From Accumulibacter sp. (lineage in GTDB: Bacteria > Pseudomonadota > Gammaproteobacteria > Burkholderiales > Rhodocyclaceae): a stretch of DNA of 64,000 bases. A program made the translations under genes and the position numbers. Shown in pieces: positions 29,611-40,146 of this stretch. The stretch covers positions 1 through 64,000 of the forward strand of contig NZ_JAPUVI010000021.1 in NCBI RefSeq assembly GCF_029255285.1, written 5' to 3'. The notes under the pieces are model-generated. The model was not told the DNA's origin, did not search any database, and saw nothing but the letters and a program-made list of their open reading frames with translations. Every line of letters starts with the position of its first letter. The stretch's first letter is position 1.

Positions 29611-30971
29611 TCTTGTTTTCCCCGGTCTGGGTTCGTGCCGAGCCGGTGCAGCTCGGCGCGAACCAGGTTGATGTGTTCGCGCAGAGTGTAAAGCAGATCG
29701 CTGAACGCCAGTGGAATCTTGAGCGTGCTGGCGGCGTGCTCGATGCGGTCGAGGCGCTCGGCGTACTGTCCGGCGAGAGTGGCGTCGAAGCGGTCGCGCA
29801 GTTCGTTCTCGAGGAACTTGAGGTCGCCGTAACAGCGGAATATCTTCGCCCGCACACGCCAACTGTAGATCGTCGGCGCGAACTTCAAGAGCGGCAGCGA
29901 CAACATGAAAAGCGGCACGAGCATGACGAACAGGCGCTCGACGAGAACCGCCAGCCAGAAAGGCAGATAGCGTTGCAGGAAGGGCGGTCCGGAGCGGTAG
30001 TAACGCGCCGCTTCGCCGGACAGCGGAAAGCTCTGGTCCTTGTAGGCCGGGAACTCGCCGGCGCGCTGGAAGAAACCGCCCTTGCCGTTGACTTCGGTCA
30101 TCGCCTGCAGCAGCAAGCTGAGCAGCGCCGGGTGGAGGTCGTCGCGCACGATCACGTTGGCCGTCGTCGCCAGCAGAACGGCGTCGCGCGGCGGCACGTG
30201 CCGCACCAGACTGACCACGCCGCGCGGCAGCACCACCTTGGACAGAAACGGGAAGAGCCGCAGGTAGGCGTCGGCCTGGCTGAAACTCAGCACCTGCAGT
30301 CCCGGCGAACGCAGCAGAACCTGGACGACCGGCGCCTCCTGCGCGGCGACGATGAAAGCCGCATCGATCTCGCCCTTCTGCAAGGCCTCGGCCGCGGTCA
30401 GCCCGGCCAGCGGCAGAAGTTTCGGGTCGTCGGCGCGGATCTCGTTGGCCTCGAGCAGTTGCAGCGCCAGCCCGCGGATGCCGCTGCCGTCCTCGCCGAC
30501 GGCGATCCGCCGACCGTCGAGCTGGTGCAGCTTGTCGATGCGCTGCTCGCCGCGATAGAACACCCAGACCGGCTCGTAGGCGACGCTGCCCAGCGAGCGC
30601 AGGAAGCCGGCGTCGCCCTCCTCTTCCTCCTCATCGTCGGCTTGCCGGGCACCGGCCGACGGACGGATGCCGCCCTGCACGAACGCGACATCGGCCTCGC
30701 CCCGCTCGAGGCGTTCGAGGTTCTGGTGCGAACCGGCCGACGTCCGGATGTCGAGCGTGATTCCCTTGGCGGCCAGCAACGTCGCGTAGCGTTTGGCGTA
30801 GGCGTAGTAGGCGCCGGTCTCGCTGCCGGTGGTGATGGTCATCCGCCCCGGTGGCGCCGGCTCGACGAACTGATAGGCGACGAGCAGACCGAGCGCGCTG
30901 ATCAGGACGATCGGCCAGGCCGTCGCCAGCAGGTAGCGGAGAGCGATCAGCCTGGCGCGCAGGCGATCCAT
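29607..30971 (-). CDS. Membrane-tethered TAXI-family substrate-binding protein
   Basis: The 454-residue protein has an N-terminal membrane helix (about 17-36, IVLISALGLLVAYQF), then the TAXI fold typical of TRAP-transporter binding proteins: MTITTGSETGAYYAYAKRYA, LDIRTSAGSHQNLERLERG, ADVAFVQGG. An acidic insert (DDEEEEEGD) follows. A second long hydrophobic segment lies near 330-365, and the last about 100 residues look cytoplasmic. No TRAP membrane subunit is next to it, so it is probably a sensor or scaffold and not a transporter part. It shares one base with the upstream qor gene (TGATG) and four with parA. Confidence 0.85.
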   Translation of the reverse strand: MDRLRARLIALRYLLATAWPIVLISALGLLVAYQFVEPAPPGRMTITTGSETGAYYAYAKRYATLLAAKGITLDIRTSAGSHQNLERLERGEADVAFVQGGIRPSAGARQADDEEEEEGDAGFLRSLGSVAYEPVWVFYRGEQRIDKLHQLDGRRIAVGEDGSGIRGLALQLLEANEIRADDPKLLPLAGLTAAEALQKGEIDAAFIVAAQEAPVVQVLLRSPGLQVLSFSQADAYLRLFPFLSKVVLPRGVVSLVRHVPPRDAVLLATTANVIVRDDLHPALLSLLLQAMTEVNGKGGFFQRAGEFPAYKDQSFPLSGEAARYYRSGPPFLQRYLPFWLAVLVERLFVMLVPLFMLSLPLLKFAPTIYSWRVRAKIFRCYGDLKFLENELRDRFDATLAGQYAERLDRIEHAASTLKIPLAFSDLLYTLREHINLVRAELHRLGTNPDRGKQE

Positions 30972-31945
30972 CAGGGAAGGAGGACGGTCGACCCGGTATG
31001 CTTGCGCGCCTCCAGGTCACGGTGCGCGCCGGCGACTTCGGCCAGCGGGTAGGTCTGGTGAACCTCGATCCTTACCTTGCCGGCGCCGACGACATCGAAC
31101 AGTTCGGTACCCAGGGCCAGAAGATCCGAGCGCTTCGCGGTGTAGTGCATGAGCGTCGGCCGGGTCAGGAACAGCGAGCCCTTCTGCGACAGCAGCAGCG
31201 GGTCGAAGGGCGGCACCGGCCCGGAGGCGTTGCCGAAGCTGACCAGCATGCCGCAGGTTTGCAGACTGTCCAGCGAGCCGGCAAAGGTATCCTTGCCGAC
31301 GCCGTCGTAGACCACGCGCACGCCAGCGCCGCCGGTGATTTCGCGCACTCGCCGGGCGAAATCCTCGCGCGTGTAGTCGATCACATGGTCACAGCCATGC
31401 GCCATGGCGAGCGCGGCCTTGGCCTCGTTCGACACCGTGCCGATCACCGTCGCGCCGAGCGCCCTCGCCCACTGGCAGGCGATCAGACCGACGCCGCCGG
31501 CCGCGGCGTGGATCAGCACCGCGTCGCCGGTCTGCACGTGACAGGTACGGCGCAACAGGTAGGCACTGGTCAGACCTTGCAGCATCATCGCCGCCGCCGT
31601 CTGAAAATCGATCGCCGGCGGCAGTTTCAGCAGGCGATCGGCAGGCAGGCAGCGCACCTGGCTGTAGGCACCGACCGGACCGCCAGCATAGGCAACGCGA
31701 TCGCCGGGATGGAATTCGCTGACCGCACTGCCCACCGCCTCGACGACGCCGGCCGCTTCGAGGCCGAGACCGCTCGGCAGCGGCAGCGGATAGAGGCCAG
31801 TGCGGTGGTAGACGTCGATGTAGTTGAGGCCGACCGCGGCGTGGCGGACGCGGACTTCGCCCGGCGCCGGATCGGCGACCTCGACTTCCTCCCAGGACAG
31901 GACTTCGGGCCCCCCGGTGCGGTGCATACGAATGGCGAATGGCAT
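30971..31945 (-). CDS. qor: NADPH:quinone oxidoreductase (zinc-independent MDR family)
   Basis: A 324-residue medium-chain reductase of the quinone oxidoreductase class: AIRMHRTGGPEVLSWEEVEV, GLNYIDVYHRTGLYPLPLPS, the NADPH-binding AAAGGVGLIACQWARALGA and YDGVGKDTFAGSLD are all standard Qor1 features. The cysteine and histidine zinc ligands of true alcohol dehydrogenases are missing. It reduces quinones one electron at a time or acts on enones. It heads a coupled run with the TAXI gene. Confidence 0.92.
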   Translation of the reverse strand: MPFAIRMHRTGGPEVLSWEEVEVADPAPGEVRVRHAAVGLNYIDVYHRTGLYPLPLPSGLGLEAAGVVEAVGSAVSEFHPGDRVAYAGGPVGAYSQVRCLPADRLLKLPPAIDFQTAAAMMLQGLTSAYLLRRTCHVQTGDAVLIHAAAGGVGLIACQWARALGATVIGTVSNEAKAALAMAHGCDHVIDYTREDFARRVREITGGAGVRVVYDGVGKDTFAGSLDSLQTCGMLVSFGNASGPVPPFDPLLLSQKGSLFLTRPTLMHYTAKRSDLLALGTELFDVVGAGKVRIEVHQTYPLAEVAGAHRDLEARKHTGSTVLLP

Positions 31946-32053
31946 GGCGATCTCCTCGGTTGATGGGGTCGTACAGTCTAGTATTCCGCCCGCTTTTTGA
32001 GCAAGTGGAAAAAAAGTCCTTGCCGGCGGCCGTGCGGGCCATTACTCCGGGCC

Positions 32054-32074
32054 TCGTCCACAGGCTTATCCACA
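32054..32074 (+). promoter_or_regulatory. DnaA-box pair between qor and uvrD
   Basis: TTATCCACA at 32066-32074 is an exact match to the DnaA box consensus. TCGTCCACA at 32054-32062, in the same orientation, differs at two bases. Spacing between starts is 12 bases. They lie in the 168-base gap upstream of qor and downstream of uvrD. A single 9-mer match can arise by chance, so the pair is suggestive only. Confidence 0.4.
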
Positions 32075-32113
32075 CAATCGGTGGGTTTCCGGGATGGCCG
32101 CCGCGGGCCGCGG

Positions 32114-34300
32114 TCAGGCGGGAAGCAGGCGCGCAAGGTCGAGTGCCAGCCACTTCACACCGGCCGGGCCGAAGTTCACCTGCACCCTGGCTTGCGGACC
32201 CAGTCCCTCGCTGGCGACGATGACGCCGAGGCCGAAGCGGGCGTGCCGTACGTTCTGACCGATGCGCAGGCCAGGGTTCGCCGCCGGGGCCGGCCAGCTG
32301 GGGCTGGAACTGGCGGCGGCGGCGGCCGACCACCGGCCGCCGACGGTGCGGGGCTTGATCCGGCGCAGCAGTTCGGCCGGCAGTTCGTCGAGGAAGCTCG
32401 ACGGCAGGCAATAGCGGGTCTGGCCATGCAGCAGGCGGGTCTGCGCATATGTCAGATAGAGCCGGCGGCGCGCGCGCGTCACGGCGACGTACATCAACCG
32501 GCGCTCCTCCTCCAGGCCGGCCCGCTCCTGGGCCGAGTTCTCGTGTGGAAAGAGCCCCTGTTCGAGGCCGGTGATGAAGACGACGTCGAACTCGAGTCCC
32601 TTGGCGGCGTGCACGGTCATCAACTGCACCGCGGCTTCGCCTTCGCCGGCCTGATGCTCGCCAGCCTCGAGCGAGGCGTGCGCCAGAAACGAGGCGAGCG
32701 GCCCACCGCGCCGCGCTTCGTCGTCGCCGCTCGGCGCACCGTCTTCGGCGAGGAAGGTGGTCGCCGCATTGATCAGCTCGTCGAGGTTCTCGAGCCGTTC
32801 CTGGCCTTCCTTCTCGGCCAGGTAGTGGCGGCGCAGTCCGCTCTGCTCAAGCAGGTAGTCGACCACTTCGGGCAGCGGCAGATCGCGCGTTTCGGCGCGC
32901 AGCGTCTCGATCAGCGCGACGAAGCGGGCGACCGACGCGCCGGCCTTGCCGGCCAGGCTGGCGGCCGCGTTGTAGAGGCTCGAGTTGGCCCGTTGCGCGG
33001 CATCCTGCAAGGCTTCGAGACTGCGCGTCCCGATCCCGCGCGTCGGGAAGTTGACGACGCGGGCGAACGCCGTGTCGTCGTCCGGGTTGGCGATCAGGCG
33101 CAGGTAGGCCAGGGCATGCTTGATCTCCTGCCGGTCGAAGAAGCGCAGGCCGCCGTGTACGCGATAAGGCAGGCCGGCAGTGAATAACTGGTGTTCGAGG
33201 ACGCGCGACTGGGCGTTCGAACGATAGAGCAGCGCGATCTGCTCACGCTCCATTCCGTCCCGCAGCAGCGCCGCGATCTCGTCCACGATGAAACGCGCTT
33301 CGTCGAAGTCGGACAGTCCTTCGAAGACACGGATCGGTTCGCCAGCGCCGGCCTCGGTCCATAGCTGCTTGCCGAGACGACCGACGTTCTGCTTGATCAG
33401 CGCATTCGCCGCGTCGAGGATGTTGCCGTGCGAGCGATAGTTCTGTTCGAGGCGAATCACGTTCGCCAGCTCGAACTCGCGTTGCAGGTCGGCCATGTTG
33501 CCGATCTCGGCGCCACGGAAGGCGTAGATCGACTGGTCGTCGTCGCCGACGGCGAAAACACAGGCGCCCGGAACTTCCGGAGATACGGCACCGTGCCCGG
33601 CGAGCAGCTTCAGCCAGCTGTATTGCAGCCGGTTGGTGTCCTGGAACTCGTCGACCAGGATGTGCCGGAAACGCGCCTGGTAGTGCCGGCACAGCGGCTC
33701 GTTGCGCTGCAGCAACTCGTAGGAGCGCAGCAGCAGCTCGGCGAAATCGACCACGCCTTCACGCTGGCATTGCGCTTCGTACTCGGTGTACAGCTCGACG
33801 CGACGGCTGGTGAAGTAGTCGTAAGCCTCGGCCTGCGCGGCGCGAATTCCCTGCTCCTTATGCGCGTTGATGAAATGCATGAGCTCGCGCGGCGGAAACT
33901 TCTGATCGTCGATGGCGAGCTTCTTCAGCAGGCGCTTGATGGCCGACAACTGGTCGGCCGAATCGAGGATCTGGAAGGTCTCCGGCAAGCCGGCGGCGCC
34001 ATGGTGCGCGCGCAGCAGGCGGTTGCAGAGGCCGTGGAAGGTACCGATCCACATGCCGCGCGTGTTGATCGGCAGCATCGCCGCCAAGCGCGTCTGCATC
34101 TCCTTTGCCGCCTTGTTGGTGAAGGTCACCGCCAGAATGGCCGACGGAGCCGCCTGTCCGGTCGACATCAGCCAGGCGATGCGCGTCGTCAACACGCGCG
34201 TCTTGCCGCTGCCGGCGCCGGCCAGGATCAGCGCGTGCTGCGCCGGAAGCGTCACGGCGGCGTATTGCGGCGGATTGAGATGGGCGAGCAGATCGGACAT
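32114..34300 (-). CDS. uvrD: UvrD/Rep-family DNA helicase
   Basis: A 728-residue superfamily 1A helicase acting in mismatch and excision repair and at stalled forks. All motifs are visible: LILAGAGSGKTRVLTTRIA, TFTNKAAKEM, ILVDEFQDTNRLQY, VGDDDQSIYAFRGA, RLEQNYRSHGNIL, MTVHAAKGLEFDVVFI and VAVTRARRRLYLTYAQT. The C-terminal Tudor-like end (GQNVRHARFGLGVIVASEG) that binds RNA polymerase in UvrD/PcrA is present, separated by an Ala/Ser-rich linker. The ATG at 34300 gives MSDLLAHLNPPQYAAV. Confidence 0.94.
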   Translation of the reverse strand: MSDLLAHLNPPQYAAVTLPAQHALILAGAGSGKTRVLTTRIAWLMSTGQAAPSAILAVTFTNKAAKEMQTRLAAMLPINTRGMWIGTFHGLCNRLLRAHHGAAGLPETFQILDSADQLSAIKRLLKKLAIDDQKFPPRELMHFINAHKEQGIRAAQAEAYDYFTSRRVELYTEYEAQCQREGVVDFAELLLRSYELLQRNEPLCRHYQARFRHILVDEFQDTNRLQYSWLKLLAGHGAVSPEVPGACVFAVGDDDQSIYAFRGAEIGNMADLQREFELANVIRLEQNYRSHGNILDAANALIKQNVGRLGKQLWTEAGAGEPIRVFEGLSDFDEARFIVDEIAALLRDGMEREQIALLYRSNAQSRVLEHQLFTAGLPYRVHGGLRFFDRQEIKHALAYLRLIANPDDDTAFARVVNFPTRGIGTRSLEALQDAAQRANSSLYNAAASLAGKAGASVARFVALIETLRAETRDLPLPEVVDYLLEQSGLRRHYLAEKEGQERLENLDELINAATTFLAEDGAPSGDDEARRGGPLASFLAHASLEAGEHQAGEGEAAVQLMTVHAAKGLEFDVVFITGLEQGLFPHENSAQERAGLEEERRLMYVAVTRARRRLYLTYAQTRLLHGQTRYCLPSSFLDELPAELLRRIKPRTVGGRWSAAAAASSSPSWPAPAANPGLRIGQNVRHARFGLGVIVASEGLGPQARVQVNFGPAGVKWLALDLARLLPA

Positions 34301-34389
34301 CGAACAGGATTCCCGGTGAGAGGCGGCGCACGATTATAGCCGGCGCCCTGGTCCGTCTGACCCGCGCGCGGCAGGCGTCAATCGTCGGC

Positions 34390-35394
34390 TCAGGGCAGTC
34401 GCGGACTTGCGAAGCGTTCGTCACTGGTCAGCGCAGTGAGAAAAGCGACGAGCTGAGCAATTTCCTTTTCCGAAAGCCGGCGGTCGATGAGCAGCGGACT
34501 CTTGTGCGGATCCGCCTTGCCGCCGCTCGCCATGTAGCGCACCGCGTCGTCGAGGCTGGCGACGCTGCCGTCGTGGAAGTACGGACCGGAGATGGCGACC
34601 GAGCGCAGCGTCGGCGTCTTGAATGCCGACCGGTCGGCGGCCTCCTGGGTCACCGTGTAGCGCCCGGGATCGGGCGAGGCCTTGCCGGCCTCGAGGCCGA
34701 CGTTGTGGAACAGGCCGTCGCTGTAGAGCGGCGGTTTGTGGCAGGCGGCGCAGCCGGCCTTGCCGGAAAACAGTTCGGAGCCGGCCAGCGCGTCGGCCGA
34801 AACGGCCGCCGGATCGCCGGCCATGTAACGATCCCATGGCGACTCCCCGCTGTTCAAGGTGCGCAGGAAAGCGGCCAGCGCCTGGGCAATGTTTTCGGCG
34901 CTGGGTGCGGCGCCGAAAACCTGCCGGAAACCGGCCTGGTAGCCCGGAACGGCAGCGATGACGGCAGCCGCCTTGACCTGGTCGGCGCCGATCTGCGCCT
35001 TCCAGGCGGCGGTGATCTGGCCTTCGAGCGTCTTCGCCCGGCCGTCCCAGTACCAGGCGTTGTAATAGCCGGTGTTATAGACGGTCGGCGTATGGCGCGT
35101 ATTCATGCCGCCGCCAGCCTTGCGCGACAGCGGCTGCGCGTCGGCCCAGCCGAGGTGGCGGAAGTGGCAGCTCTGGCAGGCCATGCTGCCGTCGCCCGAC
35201 AGCCGCGGGTCGAAGAAGAGCTGCTTGCCGAGCGCCGCTTTGGCCGGTGTCGTCGGATTGTCCACCGGGTCGGGCGGCGCCGGGAGTGCCGACGAGCGCG
35301 CATATCCGGCGCCGTCGTGCGGTATCGTCATGCACGCGATCAGCCCGGCGGAAAGGCCGGCCACGACGAGCCAGCGTCTGGATCTCCATTTCAT
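34390..35394 (-). CDS. Di-haem cytochrome c peroxidase family protein
   Basis: The 334-residue exported protein has an N-terminal signal (VVAGLSAGLIACMTIP, possibly a lipobox Cys), then LGKQLFFDPRLSGDG and two haem-binding CxxCH motifs: CQSCH near residue 76 and CAACH near 218. The family residues TPTVYN, FKTPTLRSVAISGPYFHDGS and LVAFLTALT are present. Such proteins detoxify peroxide in the periplasm or, as MauG relatives, oxidise other proteins; the sequence does not decide between these. It stands alone between uvrD and the acyltransferase gene. Confidence 0.88.
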   Translation of the reverse strand: MKWRSRRWLVVAGLSAGLIACMTIPHDGAGYARSSALPAPPDPVDNPTTPAKAALGKQLFFDPRLSGDGSMACQSCHFRHLGWADAQPLSRKAGGGMNTRHTPTVYNTGYYNAWYWDGRAKTLEGQITAAWKAQIGADQVKAAAVIAAVPGYQAGFRQVFGAAPSAENIAQALAAFLRTLNSGESPWDRYMAGDPAAVSADALAGSELFSGKAGCAACHKPPLYSDGLFHNVGLEAGKASPDPGRYTVTQEAADRSAFKTPTLRSVAISGPYFHDGSVASLDDAVRYMASGGKADPHKSPLLIDRRLSEKEIAQLVAFLTALTSDERFASPRLP

Positions 35395-35493
35395 CTCGTT
35401 TGCTCCTCGGTTGTCAGCGACGCCATAGGGTAACAGCGATCACTTCGGCGAGGGAAATCGGCCCGCCGTCAAGCGCGCGGCCGCCAGGCGGGG

Positions 35494-37449
35494 TCAAGGC
35501 GCCAGCACGCCATCGACGAAGACCGCCTGTTCGCGGACGTAGGATGCCCGGTAGTGATTGTCGTCCTTGTAGACCGGTTTGGCGTCCGGCGTAAAGGCTC
35601 GGCACCGGTTTTCCGGGCACAGGTGCGCCGCCGGATCGATCAGCACGGCTCCCGCCGCCGTGGCAACCGCGGCCAGGCGAGCGTGCAACGCCGCCTGTCC
35701 TTGGTCCCACGGGATGCGCTCCTGAAACGGCTTCACCGTCAAGCTCGTCAAGCGGCTGCCGGTAAAGAAGTTCCTCGGTTCGAACGGCCGACCGCTGGGA
35801 TTGTCGAGGACGAAAAACACCTTCTTGTCGCGCGTGAGCGTTTTCAGAAATGCCGAGATGCGGCCGATTTCGCTCTCGAGGTCGATATCGCCGCCATACT
35901 GCGGGTTCGCTCCAAGGAAATAGAGGTTCCAGGCGCCGCCGACGACGACGCGGTCGATCGCCGGATCGGCCGCCAGCCGTTCGACCTCCTGCCGGAAAGC
36001 GGTGCATCTTTCGACGTGGTAGACGTTCACCTGGGCGCTGCCGGGAATCGGCGAACATCCAGGGCTGGTGAGAAAGAGCACGGTTGGGTAGCGGGTGGGG
36101 TCTCGCTCGAGCAGCGCGACGACGCGCGGCGAGTATTGCTGCAGATGCGAGTCGCCGATGAACAGGACGTTCCGTTCGCCCGCTTTTCGGGATCTGACCG
36201 ACACGCCATTGAACGAGCTCTTGTCGAAGCCGGCCGGATACTCCCAGTCCTGAATCGCTTCGAGGATGAGTCCGATGTTCCGGTCGTCGTTTCTGGGCCG
36301 CACCCACTCCGCGTAAGTCGCCAAACCCGCTAGCAGGAGAAAGCCCATCGTCGCCGCGAGAACGACGGCACTTCGTCTTCCGCCCGTCCGGATCGGCTTC
36401 TCGACGTAGAGGTAGGTCAGATAGGCGAGCACGAAGGAGGCGGCGACCAGAATCGCCCGGCTGCTGCTCGGCGGCATCTTGCCGCGGGCGATCCAGGCGA
36501 ACGACAGGAGCAGCCAGTGCCAGAGATAGAGCGGGTAACTGATCAGCCCGACCCAGACCATTCCTCGACTGCTCAGGAACTTGCGGTTCAACCAGGCGTT
36601 CGGCCCGGCGCCAATGATCAGGAAGGTTCCGAGCGTCGGCAACAAGGCCCACCAGCCGGGAAAAGCGGACTTCTTGTCGAGCAGTGCGACCGCCACCAGA
36701 ATCATGATCAGGCCGGCCGCCGATCGCCAGTCGGCGCGTCGAGTGGGGTGGGCGGGCGGGTGCAGGCTGAGGTAGGCGAGAATGCCGCCCGTCATCAGTT
36801 CCCAGAAGCGCGACCAGGGAGCGTAGAAAGCGGCTACCGCGTCGGCGCCCACGGTCAGGATGTTCGCCGCGAAGGAGGCGATCGCGATCGCGATGGTGAT
36901 CGCCAGGAAACCGGTTCGCCGACGCCACACCAGAGCCAGCAGGAGCGGCCAGACGATGTAGAACTGCTCCTCGATTCCCAGCGACCATAAATGGAGCAAG
37001 GGTTTGGTGTAGGCATCGCTGTCGAAGTAGCCGGCCTCGCTCCAGAGGACGAAGTTGGCCACGAAACCGGCCCCGGCAGCAATGTGTAGTCCCAGTTGCT
37101 GCTGTTCGTCCACCAGAAGCATGTACCAGCCGATCGCCCAGCCGGTCGCCAATACGATGGCGAGAGCCGGGAAAATCCGGCGTACCCGCCTGGCGTAAAA
37201 CTCCTGAAAGCTGAAACTGTTGTTTTCCAGGCTACCGAAAATGATCGTGCTGATGAGAAAGCCGGAAACCACGAAAAAAATGTCGACGCCGACGAAACCG
37301 CCGGGCAGGGCTTTCGGAAAGGCGTGAAAGGCCACCACCAGGAGCACTCCCAGGGCGCGTAGTCCGTCGATGTCGGGACGATAACGTGGGTGAACCAGGT
37401 GCAGCGACGCGGGCTCGTTGATGGTTTGGCTCGCTTGGGCAGTGGGCAT
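35494..37449 (-). CDS. Acyltransferase 3 / SGNH-hydrolase fusion (OafA-like O-acetylase)
   Basis: The 651-residue inner-membrane protein has an N-terminal acyltransferase-3 domain of about ten helices (YRPDIDGLRALGVLLVVAFH, FFVVSGFLIS, RRVRRIFPAL), a linker, and a C-terminal periplasmic SGNH domain with NVLFIGDSHLQQYSP and the late catalytic DxxH-like DDNHYRASY. This fused layout is that of OafA-type enzymes that acetylate O-antigen or other surface glycans. The FkbM-like gene just upstream supports a surface-sugar modification role. Acceptor unknown. Confidence 0.9.
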   Translation of the reverse strand: MPTAQASQTINEPASLHLVHPRYRPDIDGLRALGVLLVVAFHAFPKALPGGFVGVDIFFVVSGFLISTIIFGSLENNSFSFQEFYARRVRRIFPALAIVLATGWAIGWYMLLVDEQQQLGLHIAAGAGFVANFVLWSEAGYFDSDAYTKPLLHLWSLGIEEQFYIVWPLLLALVWRRRTGFLAITIAIAIASFAANILTVGADAVAAFYAPWSRFWELMTGGILAYLSLHPPAHPTRRADWRSAAGLIMILVAVALLDKKSAFPGWWALLPTLGTFLIIGAGPNAWLNRKFLSSRGMVWVGLISYPLYLWHWLLLSFAWIARGKMPPSSSRAILVAASFVLAYLTYLYVEKPIRTGGRRSAVVLAATMGFLLLAGLATYAEWVRPRNDDRNIGLILEAIQDWEYPAGFDKSSFNGVSVRSRKAGERNVLFIGDSHLQQYSPRVVALLERDPTRYPTVLFLTSPGCSPIPGSAQVNVYHVERCTAFRQEVERLAADPAIDRVVVGGAWNLYFLGANPQYGGDIDLESEIGRISAFLKTLTRDKKVFFVLDNPSGRPFEPRNFFTGSRLTSLTVKPFQERIPWDQGQAALHARLAAVATAAGAVLIDPAAHLCPENRCRAFTPDAKPVYKDDNHYRASYVREQAVFVDGVLAP

Positions 37450-37576
37450 TTGTCAAGACCGTGGAACAAGTGACGGGTCGTGAAGGACGGCAGGACCGGC
37501 GGCTGTCGCAGCGTTCGCTCTGTCGCCTCGGGCAGGTTTCAGGCGCCGGGCGCGCGGCGCAAGCGCGACCAGCGCT

Positions 37577-38302
37577 TCATTGCCGGATCAAGGTTCGATT
37601 GATCAGCACGCAGTCCATCTCGATGACCGAGAGGTCTTCGTTCCGGCTCACCGGATAGAGACCGCTGGGAACGAATCCCTTGGCCTCGTAGAGGCGCAGC
37701 ACGTCGAGATAATGCGGCGCCTGGGCGTAGATCGGCAGCAAGGACAGCTCGGAAAGCAGGCCGACGATGCGGTCGAGGGAGTTTTGCGCGCCTTCGAACA
37801 CCTGGAGATCGTAGCCCTGGGTGTCCATTTTCAGAAGAAATCTCGCCTGCCGAGCGAGATCGCCGCGCGCCAGGAAATTGTCGAGGGTATCCATGACAAT
37901 GGTTTCGCGATGGCTGACTTCGATGTTCGGAAAGGCCGCCTTGCCAAACTCGTTCGGGCTGAGCAGCGAGCAGAGATCCGACGATCGCGTGATGTTGATA
38001 GTCTCCTCACCGACCTTGTTGCCGAGCGCCGTGTTGAACACCGCCCAGTCAGGATCGCCTTGCGACACCTGGCGCAGGTGTTGGTAAGTCGTGCTCACCG
38101 GTTCGAAGGAATAGATCTTGCCGGCGAATCCTTCCTTCCGCATGAGAAGGGCAAACTGCCCGTCGTTGGCGCCCACATCGATGATCGCGTCGATCGCGTG
38201 CCGGCGGACGAGGTTCCTGAGGTGCGCGCCAAGGGACGGGTGCCGTTTTCGCCTGACGAGTTCGTAACCCAGTGACCGGGCGAGCGAGTAGATCAACTTC
38301 AT
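37577..38302 (-). CDS. FkbM family methyltransferase
   Basis: A 241-residue SAM-dependent methyltransferase of the FkbM family. It has AIIDVGANDGQFALLMRKEG (SAM-binding glycine-rich motif), KIYSFEPVSTTYQHL, and LLKMDTQGYDLQVFEGA, the core FkbM signature. Members methylate sugar hydroxyls in polysaccharides and natural products. The ATG at 38302 gives MKLIYSLARSLGYEL; a longer frame upstream looks non-coding. It is codirectional with the acyltransferase 127 bases away, so both probably tailor the same surface glycan. Confidence 0.88.
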   Translation of the reverse strand: MKLIYSLARSLGYELVRRKRHPSLGAHLRNLVRRHAIDAIIDVGANDGQFALLMRKEGFAGKIYSFEPVSTTYQHLRQVSQGDPDWAVFNTALGNKVGEETINITRSSDLCSLLSPNEFGKAAFPNIEVSHRETIVMDTLDNFLARGDLARQARFLLKMDTQGYDLQVFEGAQNSLDRIVGLLSELSLLPIYAQAPHYLDVLRLYEAKGFVPSGLYPVSRNEDLSVIEMDCVLINRTLIRQ

Positions 38303-38420
38303 GCCGAAAGGCTCCAGATCGCGGTGCCCGGTATGATACTGGATGGCGCGCGGCGCACGATGCGCCGCGCGCAAAGATTCGGCCCCCGACCGGGCGTCTC
38401 GGTCCCGGTCCGCCCGGCGG

Positions 38421-38684
38421 CTAGCGGTGTCGCATGCCGCTGCCGCGCGCCATCGCTTCGTTGACGCGCAGCGGCTTGCCGTGCAAATCCTTGCCGTCGA
38501 GAGCGGCGATGGCGGCCAGCGAATGCGCTTTGCCGGGCATTTCGACGAAGCCGAAGCCCTTCGAGACGCCGCTGAACATCTCGCGCATCACCTGCACCGA
38601 TTTCACCTGGCCGAAGGCCTTGAACAGGTCGCCGAGTTCTGTTTCGGTCGTTTCCGACGCCAGATTGCCCACGAAGATATTCAT
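38421..38684 (-). CDS. Small RNA-recognition-motif protein
   Basis: An 87-residue protein that is a single RRM domain: RNP2 as NIFVGNL at the N-terminus and RNP1 as SKGFGFVEM near residue 45. Bacterial single-RRM proteins of this size are common in cyanobacteria and betaproteobacteria and bind RNA, often at low temperature. It directly follows the rhlE helicase on the same strand, 52 bases away, so the pair likely acts on structured RNA. Confidence 0.92.
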   Translation of the reverse strand: MNIFVGNLASETTETELGDLFKAFGQVKSVQVMREMFSGVSKGFGFVEMPGKAHSLAAIAALDGKDLHGKPLRVNEAMARGSGMRHR

Positions 38685-38736
38685 TGCCGACTCCTGATCA
38701 AAGGTTGTGAAGAAGAAAGGGGATGGCCGGAGAGGT

Positions 38737-40146
<1,410 letters not shown>

